Shown here one piece after another: positions 33,550-42,450 of a DNA stretch of 64,000 nucleotides. The notes below the pieces were generated by a model that was not told the origin of the DNA, did not search any database, and saw nothing but the letters and a program-made list of their open reading frames with translations. Each line of letters opens with the position of its first letter. Position 1 is the stretch's first letter. The DNA comes from an uncultured archaeon. GTDB taxonomy: Archaea > Thermoproteota > Nitrososphaeria_A > Caldarchaeales > Wolframiiraptoraceae. The DNA lies in NCBI GenBank assembly GCA_938083505.1, contig CALKCF010000006.1, positions 102,819 through 166,818 on the forward strand, given 5' to 3'. A program made the translations under genes and the position numbers.

Positions 33550-36500
33550 TTAGCTTATCTTTTTGATCTCCTCGTAGACATCTTTTAGCATATCCTCATA
33601 GTTGGTCGCCCTTCTTTCAACATCATCCATCATCTTAAGCAGAAGCCTAGTCCTCTCTTCAGAGACAAAACTACCATAATTCTTCTCTAAAAATTCAAAG
33701 ACCTTGCGTCCAACAATTGTTGGAAGCAGCAGGCGCTTCTTTTCTATAACGTACTTCCTCCGAAAAAGTTTATCAATTATGGTTGCGTACGTGGAGGGCC
33801 TACCGATTGCTTTCTCCTTCATGAGCCTTATTATATCGGCCTGCGTGTATGGGTAAGCGAAAGGTACTACCCGGTATTCTAACTCAACATCGTGGACACC
33901 TTCCGGAAGTTCCTTTTCAATAACTATACTTCTATAGAGCTCTAAAGCCCTTCCTTTTGCTTCGACTATCCTCTCAACTACCTTTTCCTTATCCAAGAAC
34001 TTCACTAAGTATTTTTTGACCTTGACTTCAAACTCACGGCATTGACTTGCCATGAAACGCCTGAAGATTAGGTCATAAAGAGCGAAATGATCAGCCATCA
34101 TTCCCTCAGCCGGTATGACTTCTTCATAGATCATCCTTTGGAGTGTAAACCTGTCCCAATGTCTCGTTGGCCTTATGCATTCATGGGCGCCCATAGCCAT
34201 GGACGGACGCCTGCCTACAAAATCCTTACCGAGAAATTCCTTTGCAATCCTTAACCCGACATCACTTACGTATGTTGAATCCGTTCTATGATAAGTGATC
34301 ATACCGTTCTCGAAAAGGTCCTGGGCCAATTTCATTGCAACATCAGAGCTCAGATGCAATATACGGTTAACATCCTTCAACATCTCATCCGTTGTATAGG
34401 GCGGGGGTGGTAAGCGCTTTTCCCACTTCTCTTCTATCAGCGAAATTTCTACACGTAGCCGTTTCTGTTCACTTTCCAGCTCTTCAAAGGTTAAGCCTAA
34501 TTGCTGAGCGTAAGCAACCTTCTTTTTCTTCTTAAATTCATCCATGCGCTGGATAACCCACCCCAGAACAGGTGTCTGAACCCTGCCTGCGGATAAGTTA
34601 TAATCCCCAAAATGTTTCCAGAGAATCTGTGAAAGGACGAACCCTATCCATCTGTCCTCTATCCTTCGAAGTATTTGGGCCTTCACCAGATCCTCGTTAA
34701 CATCCCTTAAGTTTGAAAGGGCTCTCATTATCGTCATAGGTGTTACTTCATGGAACTCGATACGCTTTAACTCAGCTAACCCACTCAATATGTTTTTCAG
34801 GTCCCAAGCGATCTTCTCACCTTCAGCATCCGGGTCTGTACCTATAATGACGAGCCCTGTTTGGTAAGCAAGGTTTCTGATACTCTCTATCCTTCCTGCC
34901 GAATCATCTATATCGTCATATCCACACGTCGGACACCTATCCTGTTTGTTGGTAAATTGGTAGCCGCACCGTCTACACCGCTTTATTGTTGCGTATATTG
35001 GTATAAAGTTGTCGTTAACCTGAACCCCATGAAAACCTCTATTTGTAACTAAATCGACCATGTGACCTAAGCATGCGGTTATGGATAGCACGTAATTTTG
35101 GGTTGCAACCTCATATACAACTAAATTATCAATAACTCTGATACTTGGACGTCCAAAAAACCTGGAGATTATTCTCGCTTTTGTCGGGCTTTCAACAATG
35201 AACAATGCAGGTTTTATCGTTTCAACAGCACGATTCCCAGGCATTCTTGTCTTGTCGATCTCTTTCTTTAGCGATTCAAAGTCGGATTCGTTAAAAGCCT
35301 TAAACACTATATCATAATATTTTGCTCTTTTGATGAATGCGTTAAGTATTTCTTCGTCTTTTTCTAATAAAAACGATGCACCTTTTGTCAGACCGTTAAT
35401 GGTCAGCCTTGATGACCTTCCAGAACCTTGGATGTAAGTTTTAACATCCGGAAGCACTATCTCATTTTCTTTTACGACGAAGTCCTCAGGTTTTCTCCTT
35501 TGTAAAATTTCGTTTATCAGCTTTTTTATTTCTTCTAATTTTTCCGGATGTCTATCCAAACTAAGTATCAACGGAAGGTTTCTCCGTATGGACTCCTCCT
35601 GCAAACTTAAGGCCAGCGCCTTTATCAGCTTAGGTGTTAGAGTTTCATATCTAAATCTTAAGACAGGGGCACCTATGAAGATAACATACCTTATTTTCTG
35701 GGGAAGGTCCAACCCCCTAACAAGCAGGCCATAATAATACGATGTTCCAATCAAATGGTCAACCTTACCCTCACAAAAAAGCTCATAGTCCTCCTTTCTT
35801 CCAGCCAATACAAGCCCGATCCTAAATTCATTCTTCAATACTTTATAATACCTTTCAGCTTCCTCGCTATTTCGGGTATAAATTATGCACCCCTTACCCA
35901 TTATTCTTAGAATCTCCTTTACTTTTTCCAACCCCTCCGATTTTGAGTAAAAATCCTCAATGTTTCTAACCGTGAAGAAAGATGAGCCGACATCGAAATT
36001 TAATAGTTTTCTAAACAATATCGTAGCCTTGCCTTTACTCGTGGTCGCCGTAGAGACCAGCAAAACACCTTTCGGTTTGCCGGTCCATTCTCCATCAACC
36101 TTACTAAAACCTAGAAGATGCAATACCCTCTCCACGTTTTTGGAAGTTTTTAGGATTGCGTCTACATCGTCAACAAATATTAATTCGAAATGAAAATTTT
36201 TAAGTTTCTCAAACCTCTTGGAAAGAAAAGCCGCAGTCGTTATGAGTACATTAAAGTCACCGTTCTTAAGAACTTCTTCAAACTTCTCCTTTTCTTTTTT
36301 CTTAATTTTCTCGTGATAAAAAGCTAAGGTTATGTCTCCCTTCTCATTCATGCCCGCATTTTTACCTATCCTTGAGCAAAAGTTTCTTAATTCGTCAACG
36401 CACTGCTCGACCAAAATTGTCGTGGGGACTATAATGTAGCTTTTCTTTCCCTTTAATGCTAAGAATAGCGAAGCGATCAATCCAAAGGTAGTTTTTCCAA

Positions 36501-36744
36501 TTCCTGTAGGAGCTACAACAGTAAAGCTCTCATCCCTGACGAGCCTTTTTATCCAAAGCTTCTGCACTTCTCTAGGTTCACCCAGTATTTCTCTGAACAA
36601 GTTTTCAAGTTCTGTTTCTTCCGTGACACGCATCGCTAAGCTGAAGGGAACATTTTTAATGTTACACTTTGTTTCGGAAATCTCTTCCGCGGATACATCT
36701 TTTTTGCATACGATGCACAAGTCTTCGTATATTACTGGTATCAC
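33550..36744 (-). CDS. rgy: reverse gyrase
   Basis: A 1064-residue fusion of a SF2 helicase-like domain and a type IA topoisomerase, which introduces positive supercoils and is the hallmark of hyperthermophiles. Helicase part: Walker A PTGIGKT (79-85), DDVD at 192-195, and a helicase motif VI-like QGSGRSSR. Topoisomerase part: FIVESPTKAR from about 515 and a zinc finger with C590, C593, C604, C607. GTDPDAEGE follows, with the catalytic tyrosine near Y818 in MITYHRTDST. The N-terminal zinc finger is incomplete: C10, C13 and C27 are seen, with no clear fourth ligand. Length is at the short end of the family. Confidence 0.97.
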   Translation of the reverse strand: MIPVIYEDLCIVCKKDVSAEEISETKCNIKNVPFSLAMRVTEETELENLFREILGEPREVQKLWIKRLVRDESFTVVAPTGIGKTTFGLIASLFLALKGKKSYIIVPTTILVEQCVDELRNFCSRIGKNAGMNEKGDITLAFYHEKIKKKEKEKFEEVLKNGDFNVLITTAAFLSKRFEKLKNFHFELIFVDDVDAILKTSKNVERVLHLLGFSKVDGEWTGKPKGVLLVSTATTSKGKATILFRKLLNFDVGSSFFTVRNIEDFYSKSEGLEKVKEILRIMGKGCIIYTRNSEEAERYYKVLKNEFRIGLVLAGRKEDYELFCEGKVDHLIGTSYYYGLLVRGLDLPQKIRYVIFIGAPVLRFRYETLTPKLIKALALSLQEESIRRNLPLILSLDRHPEKLEEIKKLINEILQRRKPEDFVVKENEIVLPDVKTYIQGSGRSSRLTINGLTKGASFLLEKDEEILNAFIKRAKYYDIVFKAFNESDFESLKKEIDKTRMPGNRAVETIKPALFIVESPTKARIISRFFGRPSIRVIDNLVVYEVATQNYVLSITACLGHMVDLVTNRGFHGVQVNDNFIPIYATIKRCRRCGYQFTNKQDRCPTCGYDDIDDSAGRIESIRNLAYQTGLVIIGTDPDAEGEKIAWDLKNILSGLAELKRIEFHEVTPMTIMRALSNLRDVNEDLVKAQILRRIEDRWIGFVLSQILWKHFGDYNLSAGRVQTPVLGWVIQRMDEFKKKKKVAYAQQLGLTFEELESEQKRLRVEISLIEEKWEKRLPPPPYTTDEMLKDVNRILHLSSDVAMKLAQDLFENGMITYHRTDSTYVSDVGLRIAKEFLGKDFVGRRPSMAMGAHECIRPTRHWDRFTLQRMIYEEVIPAEGMMADHFALYDLIFRRFMASQCREFEVKVKKYLVKFLDKEKVVERIVEAKGRALELYRSIVIEKELPEGVHDVELEYRVVPFAYPYTQADIIRLMKEKAIGRPSTYATIIDKLFRRKYVIEKKRLLLPTIVGRKVFEFLEKNYGSFVSEERTRLLLKMMDDVERRATNYEDMLKDVYEEIKKIS

Positions 36745-36877
36745 TCTTTATCCCCACAAAAATCCTCCTTATGGTAATCAATCTCACCTAAATTTTTACT
36801 TTTGGTTTATTGCTTAGCGTAAAAAATTAAAGAAATTTAATATTTAACAAGATTTAAAGATTAAACTTAGACACGTC

Positions 36878-37519
36878 TTGCTTGAATTTGTAATAATTCC
36901 GGTTAAAAAATTAGCAGATGGAAAATCAAGACTTAAAAGCCTACTCACCCAAGAGCAACGTAAACATCTTATTCTCAAGATGCTTGAGTCGGTCGTTGAC
37001 GCTTGTATCGAGGCTGGTTTAGATAAGGCATATGTGATTGGAAGCGATCCTGAGGTGGAGGAGCTGACTAAGCAGAGGGGGTTGTCTTTCATACCTGACG
37101 TATGGTGTGAACTTAACAAATCCCTTGAAGGTGTTGTTAGCATACTTTGTCCAAAGCACAAAGGAGGCTTTGTCATACTTCCATGCGACCTTCCGTTGCT
37201 CTTACCCGAAGATGTGAAAATTATAGGAAGACTATTGGAGTACAACGACGTCGTAATTTCTCCTGCCTTTGGATTGAGAGGTACAAATGCCCTAGCGATG
37301 AAAGAGGCGCACATTGTTAAAACACAGTTCGGGGCTTCGAGCTTCCCTAAACACGTATCGTCAGCAAGAGCATGCGGTAAGAGAGTGGCAATATATGCGT
37401 CGCTAGGAGTATGCCTTGACATTGACTTACCTAAAGACCTAAAAATGCTTACCAAGCTACTAAGATCAGGCCATAAAGGCATCGAGAGGTTAAAAAGTTT
37501 AGATTATTTGCGCTTATAA
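36878..37519 (+). CDS. cofC: 2-phospho-L-lactate/phosphoenolpyruvate guanylyltransferase CofC
   Basis: A 213-residue nucleotidyltransferase that activates 2-phospholactate or phosphoenolpyruvate with GTP for CofD. The N-terminus VIIPVKKLADGKSRL is the CofC version of the nucleotidyltransferase loop. PCDLPLLLPED carries the metal aspartates and GLRGTNALAM is also typical. The start is TTG at 36878, shortly after a tatttaac TATA-like stretch. It is 4 kb from cofD, separated by an alcohol dehydrogenase and reverse gyrase. The 3' end overlaps the convergent propeller gene by 16 bases. Confidence 0.93.
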   Translation: MLEFVIIPVKKLADGKSRLKSLLTQEQRKHLILKMLESVVDACIEAGLDKAYVIGSDPEVEELTKQRGLSFIPDVWCELNKSLEGVVSILCPKHKGGFVILPCDLPLLLPEDVKIIGRLLEYNDVVISPAFGLRGTNALAMKEAHIVKTQFGASSFPKHVSSARACGKRVAIYASLGVCLDIDLPKDLKMLTKLLRSGHKGIERLKSLDYLRL

Positions 37520-38883
37520 GGTTTTTTTCTCCTCTTGAGAAGATAAAAAACTGCAAGCACCACCGGTATAAGTAGCAACAATTCTGAGATAAGTATGTAG
37601 GTCTCTAAACCGACTTTCTGTGCTTCACCTTTTTCTAGCTCGATATTAGTTATGATGTAGTCCTTTATTGTTATGTTTCCGACACGAAAGTAAACAACAT
37701 TACCTACCTCGTCGGACGCAGCAACCTTTACTCTAGCTACTCCGTCCTTGATTTTTATGCTTTCATCGACAGCGTACCTATTACCTTGGAGTGGTCTGAT
37801 CTCTGAGGTGGAATTCAGTAAGAGTTTTCCGTCCATGTAGTACTCCACGATCGCGACGACGTATCTTAGATCACCCTCTCTATCCTCAACTTCAGCAAAA
37901 ATTCTAAAATCTTTATTGCTTAATTTCTCGAGCCATGCTGTTCCTATCGTTGGTGGTCTAGAAATTGTTATAACACCTATAGTGTTTCTCGTAATATCAA
38001 TAAACCAAAATGTGTTTTCTGGACCTTTCGTAGGATGCCATGGTGAGGTAAGACCTAAACTTATTTCATCCACCTTTCCGTCAAAAACTTCACCCACTGA
38101 GTTTCTTGGTCTGGAGAAATAAACGACGGAGCCATAATCAGTTGAAAGGAGGGGTGGAGCTACAACCGTACCAACAGGCAGAGCTATCTTCTCGGCCAGC
38201 CTTAGGTCCCTTGTTATACGGATTAAATAACCTTCGACAGTTACTGCCCAGACACCACCATTCTTCGCTGGCGCCACAAGGTAAGTTTGGTTCCCAACCT
38301 CGTACGTTTTAACAGAGCCTGATACTGTGTCAACAAGTAGTAATTTCCTGTAGGAATCATCTATAACCCATAGCCCTGTATCAGATTCAGCAATGACACC
38401 TTCGCCCATGGCAACGTTCAAGTTAAACTCTTTTAACACCTTCATCTCAAATGGTGAGAAAAGCACGACTTGAGAAATGCTAGGAAGGGTGAGCCATATG
38501 CCCTTTTTTGTTTGGTACATGTCCACAATGTCCGCCTTAAACTCAAACGTCTTTAACTCAAACGTCTTTGAATCTATTATGGCAACAGACTTTGCACCGC
38601 TAAGGGCCACGATGACTACATCTTCGTAATACAAAATCTTAGACGGTAGAGCCGAAAGATTCACCACTATAATTTCGCCGCTCTTCGGCATTAACATAAC
38701 AACCCCCATCCTCGACGGTAGTGACAGCCAGATTCTTTCCTGACTTTCGACCGCCATATGTGTAGGTAGATCCCCTCTAAGGGGAAAAACGTAGTAGTCT
38801 AAAACCTTGATTGACATCGCTGGCTGAACCGTTAAAAGAAGTAAAAGGGCCAAAACGGTTATTAACGCTACTTTTACTTTCAT
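37504..38883 (-). CDS. secreted or surface beta-propeller protein with C-terminal membrane anchor
   Basis: A 459-residue protein with an N-terminal signal peptide (hydrophobic to about residue 24). Six or seven repeats of about 40 residues resemble virginiamycin B lyase/SMP-30 propellers (IWLSLPSRMGVV, GIWLTLPSISQVV, GLWVIDDSYRKLL, GGVWAVTVEGYL). An Ig-like region (about 315-415) follows, then a C-terminal hydrophobic helix followed by a KRRKKPYKRK stop-transfer tail. It should be outside the cell, anchored at its C-terminus. It may bind sugar or protein ligands. No catalytic residues were identified. Confidence 0.75.
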   Translation of the reverse strand: MKVKVALITVLALLLLLTVQPAMSIKVLDYYVFPLRGDLPTHMAVESQERIWLSLPSRMGVVMLMPKSGEIIVVNLSALPSKILYYEDVVIVALSGAKSVAIIDSKTFELKTFEFKADIVDMYQTKKGIWLTLPSISQVVLFSPFEMKVLKEFNLNVAMGEGVIAESDTGLWVIDDSYRKLLLVDTVSGSVKTYEVGNQTYLVAPAKNGGVWAVTVEGYLIRITRDLRLAEKIALPVGTVVAPPLLSTDYGSVVYFSRPRNSVGEVFDGKVDEISLGLTSPWHPTKGPENTFWFIDITRNTIGVITISRPPTIGTAWLEKLSNKDFRIFAEVEDREGDLRYVVAIVEYYMDGKLLLNSTSEIRPLQGNRYAVDESIKIKDGVARVKVAASDEVGNVVYFRVGNITIKDYIITNIELEKGEAQKVGLETYILISELLLLIPVVLAVFYLLKRRKKPYKRK

Positions 38884-38968
38884 CGCACAACCTACTATCC
38901 GTGTACACTTATACTTATATCATAATTAATAAAATATTAATCTTCGTGTTAATGCTTTTCTTTATAAT

Positions 38969-40351
38969 ATGATGGGAGAGTTCATAAAGAACTTTGAGGA
39001 GCTACTCGTAGACTATTCGGAGCCTGAAAGGAAGCTCAGAGAAGATATGCTTAGCTCTGCAGAGGAAGCAATACGCGCCGTACAGCCCGGTGAGCTTCTG
39101 CGCAGGAAGCTCAAATTAAGGGGAAAGATTTTAACAGTTGGCGATATAAAGGTCAGACTTGCAGATTTTGATGAGGTTGTCATCCTAGGAGCCGGTAAGG
39201 CCGTTCACACTATGTGTCGTTACGTCGAGCAGCTCTTAGGCGATAAGATAACGAGGGGGATTATAATAGTTCCACATAACGTCGCAAACGTTTACACAAC
39301 TTCCTCTAAAATAAAGGTTAGGGGTGGCGGACACCCTGTCCCAGACAGAGAAGGGTATGAGGCTGCCAAAGAGCTTGTTGAGGTCGCGCAAAGCACTGGA
39401 CCAAAGAGTTTAGCACTAGTGCTCATTTCAGGTGGTGGTTCAGCTCTTATGCCTTTACCGGCGGAGCCTGTAACCTTGGAAGATAAAATAGAGATTACGA
39501 GGATGCTTCTGAAGTCTGGTGCGACGATCGAGGAGATGAATGTTGTTAGGAAACACCTTTCCATGGTAAAGGGCGGATGGCTTGCACGATATCTTTCGAA
39601 GGCAAAAACTATATCGCTTATACTATCCGATGTTGTTGGGGACAAGTTGGAGATAATTGCTTCAGGACCTACATCGCCAGACCCGAGTACATATGCCGAT
39701 GCTATATCAATTTTGAAAAAGTACGGTATTTGGGATTCTTCACCATCGAGTGTAAGGACCAGATTAGAACGTGGTATGAACGGCGAGGTGCCTGAAACAC
39801 CAAAGCCGAACGATGCGGCGTTTCTAAACGTACACAACGTAATTATAGGCGGTTGCTCAGATGCATGTAATGCAGCCTTTTATAAGCTAATGAAGTTAGG
39901 TTATAACGCGATTTACTTAACGCACAGACTCGAAGGTGAGGCCCGTTACGTCGGCCAAATGTTAGCTAGGTTCATAGCCGATATGAGGTACAAAAAGACA
40001 AAGAGACCAATCTTACTAGTGTTAGGTGGTGAAACTACAGTAACTGTGAAAGGAAAAGGGGTCGGTGGTAGAAATCAGGAGTTAGCGCTATCTGTAGCCA
40101 TCGAGTTGGATAATTTAAAAGGTTGGGCATGTCTAGCCATAGGGACGGATGGGCTTGATGGGCCAACTGATGCTGCTGGTGCCATAACCGACTGCTGGAC
40201 GTGCGACAAAGGTAGGAAGGCTGGGTACGATGCAAAAGCATTTCTAGAAGACAATGATTCATACACGTTCTTGAAGAAGGTATCATCCTTAATCTTTACC
40301 GGCCCTACGGGCACTAACGTCGGTGATCTCATCATTCTAGGAAAGCTATGA
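38969..40351 (+). CDS. glycerate 2-kinase (MOFRL family)
   Basis: A 460-residue kinase converting D-glycerate to 2-phosphoglycerate, used in the branched or non-phosphorylative Entner-Doudoroff route of archaea. The glycine-rich LISGGGSALMPLP, NVVRKHLSMVKGG and the C-terminal MOFRL motif region GGRNQELALS are present, with IGTDGLDGPTDAAGA near the end. Length is normal. Two ATG codons stand together at the start. AT-rich promoter sequence (aattaataaaatattaat) lies just upstream. Confidence 0.92.
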   Translation: MMGEFIKNFEELLVDYSEPERKLREDMLSSAEEAIRAVQPGELLRRKLKLRGKILTVGDIKVRLADFDEVVILGAGKAVHTMCRYVEQLLGDKITRGIIIVPHNVANVYTTSSKIKVRGGGHPVPDREGYEAAKELVEVAQSTGPKSLALVLISGGGSALMPLPAEPVTLEDKIEITRMLLKSGATIEEMNVVRKHLSMVKGGWLARYLSKAKTISLILSDVVGDKLEIIASGPTSPDPSTYADAISILKKYGIWDSSPSSVRTRLERGMNGEVPETPKPNDAAFLNVHNVIIGGCSDACNAAFYKLMKLGYNAIYLTHRLEGEARYVGQMLARFIADMRYKKTKRPILLVLGGETTVTVKGKGVGGRNQELALSVAIELDNLKGWACLAIGTDGLDGPTDAAGAITDCWTCDKGRKAGYDAKAFLEDNDSYTFLKKVSSLIFTGPTGTNVGDLIILGKL

Positions 40352-40495
40352 TGGATTAAGAATCCGAGATATCCGCATATTTTTAAAGAAATACGCAAAA
40401 AATGCCGTTCAGACTTCGCAATAACACTTTTTAATACCCTAGCTCTATTTAAATTATGGAAAATCAAATACCTTGCAAGAATTAAAAACGCAGAG

Positions 40496-41101
40496 ATGGG
40501 GAACATGCCATCACCTGTTAGAATGCTGAGTGCGATGTTTGTGGCGTTTGTGGTCATAGCACTGATGTCATTCGTTGAAAGCTTTTACAGTAGTGGTAGG
40601 GCTTATGAGTTGATTGCGATATTTAGCGTTGCAGTTTCAGCACTTTTAGTCAGCTTGATAGCACGATCTTTGATTATTAGTATGCTTAGTATGTGCATTG
40701 GCGGAGTTGCAGCCGTACTCTTCACGTCTTTAAATCAATATATTTTCGGTATTCAGCTCCAGCTTTGGAATCCGCTCGTAATGTTTGGAGTTTCGGATAT
40801 AGTCGGGAGGTTATTACTAATCATCGTAGCGGTCGGCATTTCGGCTGGCATCACAAGCATCATAGGAGCCCCTATGCGTCCAAAAGAAGAGGCAAGGGTT
40901 CCTGTTGAGAAACTGGTGAAAGAGTTCATCGATGTTGAAAAAAAGCCTGAAGTTACAGCCATATATTTACAGACAACAGAGGTTCTCAAGAAAGATAAAG
41001 AGACACTCATGGAGGTGGTACCATGTCCACACTGCGGAAACGACATACCATCAGATGCTATTTTCTGTCCTTTATGTGGAAAAAAAGTTAAAGAGAGTTG
41101 A
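40496..41101 (+). CDS. four-TM-type membrane protein with C-terminal zinc ribbon
   Basis: A 201-residue protein of no named family. Four hydrophobic helices (about 10-125) are followed by a charged linker with DVEKKPEVTAIY and a C-terminal zinc ribbon, CPHCG then CPLCG, resembling those ending TatC and the 17.05 kb protein. The ribbon probably faces the cytoplasm. ATG 40496 or 40505 are both possible starts. It precedes the UPF0282 gene by 31 bases on the same strand. Confidence 0.7.
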   Translation: MGNMPSPVRMLSAMFVAFVVIALMSFVESFYSSGRAYELIAIFSVAVSALLVSLIARSLIISMLSMCIGGVAAVLFTSLNQYIFGIQLQLWNPLVMFGVSDIVGRLLLIIVAVGISAGITSIIGAPMRPKEEARVPVEKLVKEFIDVEKKPEVTAIYLQTTEVLKKDKETLMEVVPCPHCGNDIPSDAIFCPLCGKKVKES

Positions 41102-41132
41102 AAACTACACCATTAATTACGGCGAGCTCTCC

Positions 41133-42044
41133 ATGATGATAAGGTTAGTGGCTGCTGACAGCATTGGAACGAGAAGCATGTGTACGTTTGTTGATACCGG
41201 AGACGTAAGCTTAGTGATAGATCCAGGAGCGGCACTCGGTCCTTGGAGGTACGGCCTCAGACCACACCCAAAGGAAGTCAAAAGGTTAGAAGAACATAAA
41301 GCTAAGATTGCTAGTTTAACATCAAAGGTCGACCTGGTGATAGTTACGCACTATCACTATGACCACATACCTAGACCTTATGAGGATATCTCATGGCTCA
41401 AGGGGAAAACGGTCGTAGTAAAAGACCCGGAGAACAACATAAACTTCAGCCAAAGGACAAGAGCCCATCTTTTTGTGGAACAGCTGCGTAAGGTCGGTTG
41501 CAAGATACTGGTTGCTGATAGAGGAAGTATCAGAATCGGCACCACGTCGATAAAATTTTCAAAAGCAGTTCAGCACGGGAATTCTCCAAAGCTTGGGTAT
41601 GTTATAGAAGTTTGCATAAGCACGGGTAGTGAGCGTTTGGTCCACACGTCCGACGTTGAAGGCCTGGTAGACGAGCAGCAACTTGACTTTATCATACAGA
41701 ATAAGCCCGACATTGTAATATGCGACGGGCCCATGACATACATGCTCGGTAACAGGTTTACGGAGAATGATTTGGAAAAATCGATAAATAACCTAATGAG
41801 AATTATAGCTTCGTGTCGTCCAACCTTTTTAGTGCTCGACCACCATCTCATTAGAGACCTAAATTGGAGGGACAAGGTAAACAAACTTATCACATATGCT
41901 GATAGTTTCGGTACGTGTGTCTGTACCGCTGCGGCATTCTCTGGGTTAAGCTATGAGCCCTTGGAGGCTATGCGAAGAGAATTATATGAGTCTTTTCCTG
42001 TAAGTGCGGGCAGAAATTTTAAAACAGACGAAGATTATGTTTAA
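41133..42044 (+). CDS. UPF0282 family metallo-beta-lactamase-fold hydrolase
   Basis: A 303-residue archaeal protein of the UPF0282 group. The metal motif THYHYDHIPRP matches HxHxDH of metallo-beta-lactamase folds. ALGPWRYGLRPHPKE, HTSDVEGLVDEQ and LDHHLIRD are family blocks. The frame is open back to 40932, but that part overlaps the previous gene out of frame. The tandem ATG at 41133/41136 begins the conserved sequence. Activity in the family is not known to me. A nucleic-acid or phosphoester substrate is possible. Confidence 0.88.
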   Translation: MMIRLVAADSIGTRSMCTFVDTGDVSLVIDPGAALGPWRYGLRPHPKEVKRLEEHKAKIASLTSKVDLVIVTHYHYDHIPRPYEDISWLKGKTVVVKDPENNINFSQRTRAHLFVEQLRKVGCKILVADRGSIRIGTTSIKFSKAVQHGNSPKLGYVIEVCISTGSERLVHTSDVEGLVDEQQLDFIIQNKPDIVICDGPMTYMLGNRFTENDLEKSINNLMRIIASCRPTFLVLDHHLIRDLNWRDKVNKLITYADSFGTCVCTAAAFSGLSYEPLEAMRRELYESFPVSAGRNFKTDEDYV

Positions 42045-42124
42045 CATCATGGCTTTTAGGGCAACAACTTCACTTTACCCTAGTAAAACATCAGTTTATA
42101 AGCGATAAGAGGCGGTTAAGGAGC

Positions 42125-42379
42125 TTATTCCTTTTTCTCCTCTTCTGTTTTCGTCTTCGCAGTCAACTCCGGCAGGGGCTCAGGGACCGATGTGGTCGCA
42201 AGTGTATAACCTATCCACGCTAATATTATAAGGATTATACCCACACCGAGAAAAGCCGTTATTTGTAGCGTCAAGAGCTGCCACGCTGGCGGCGACAGAA
42301 AGACAAGCCAGAAGTATAATATTAATATTGCGATACTCATCACAAGTACGCAAACGCCTATTGCTCGGTCCTTGTTCAT
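42125..42379 (-). CDS. small two-TM membrane protein, paralogue-like to the 7005-7226 protein
   Basis: An 84-residue protein with two hydrophobic helices (about 8-28 and 38-60) and a charged, Lys/Glu-rich tail. The end of helix 2 reads W-x-G-Y-x3-TT-x2-P, the pattern also seen at the end of helix 2 of the 73-residue protein next to nuoK. A GGTGctgt site precedes the ATG at 42379, supporting translation. Function unknown. Confidence 0.7.
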   Translation of the reverse strand: MNKDRAIGVCVLVMSIAILILYFWLVFLSPPAWQLLTLQITAFLGVGIILIILAWIGYTLATTSVPEPLPELTAKTKTEEEKKE

Positions 42380-42450
42380 ACAGCACCAATTTTACGGGAG
42401 TGGATTTAAATTTATCGGTAGAGGAGGTCATAATAAGAGGGGTAGAGTAA

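Noticed and set aside
40932..41132. N-terminal extension of the UPF0282 protein
   Set aside because: It overlaps the preceding membrane-protein gene in another frame and resembles no family sequence.
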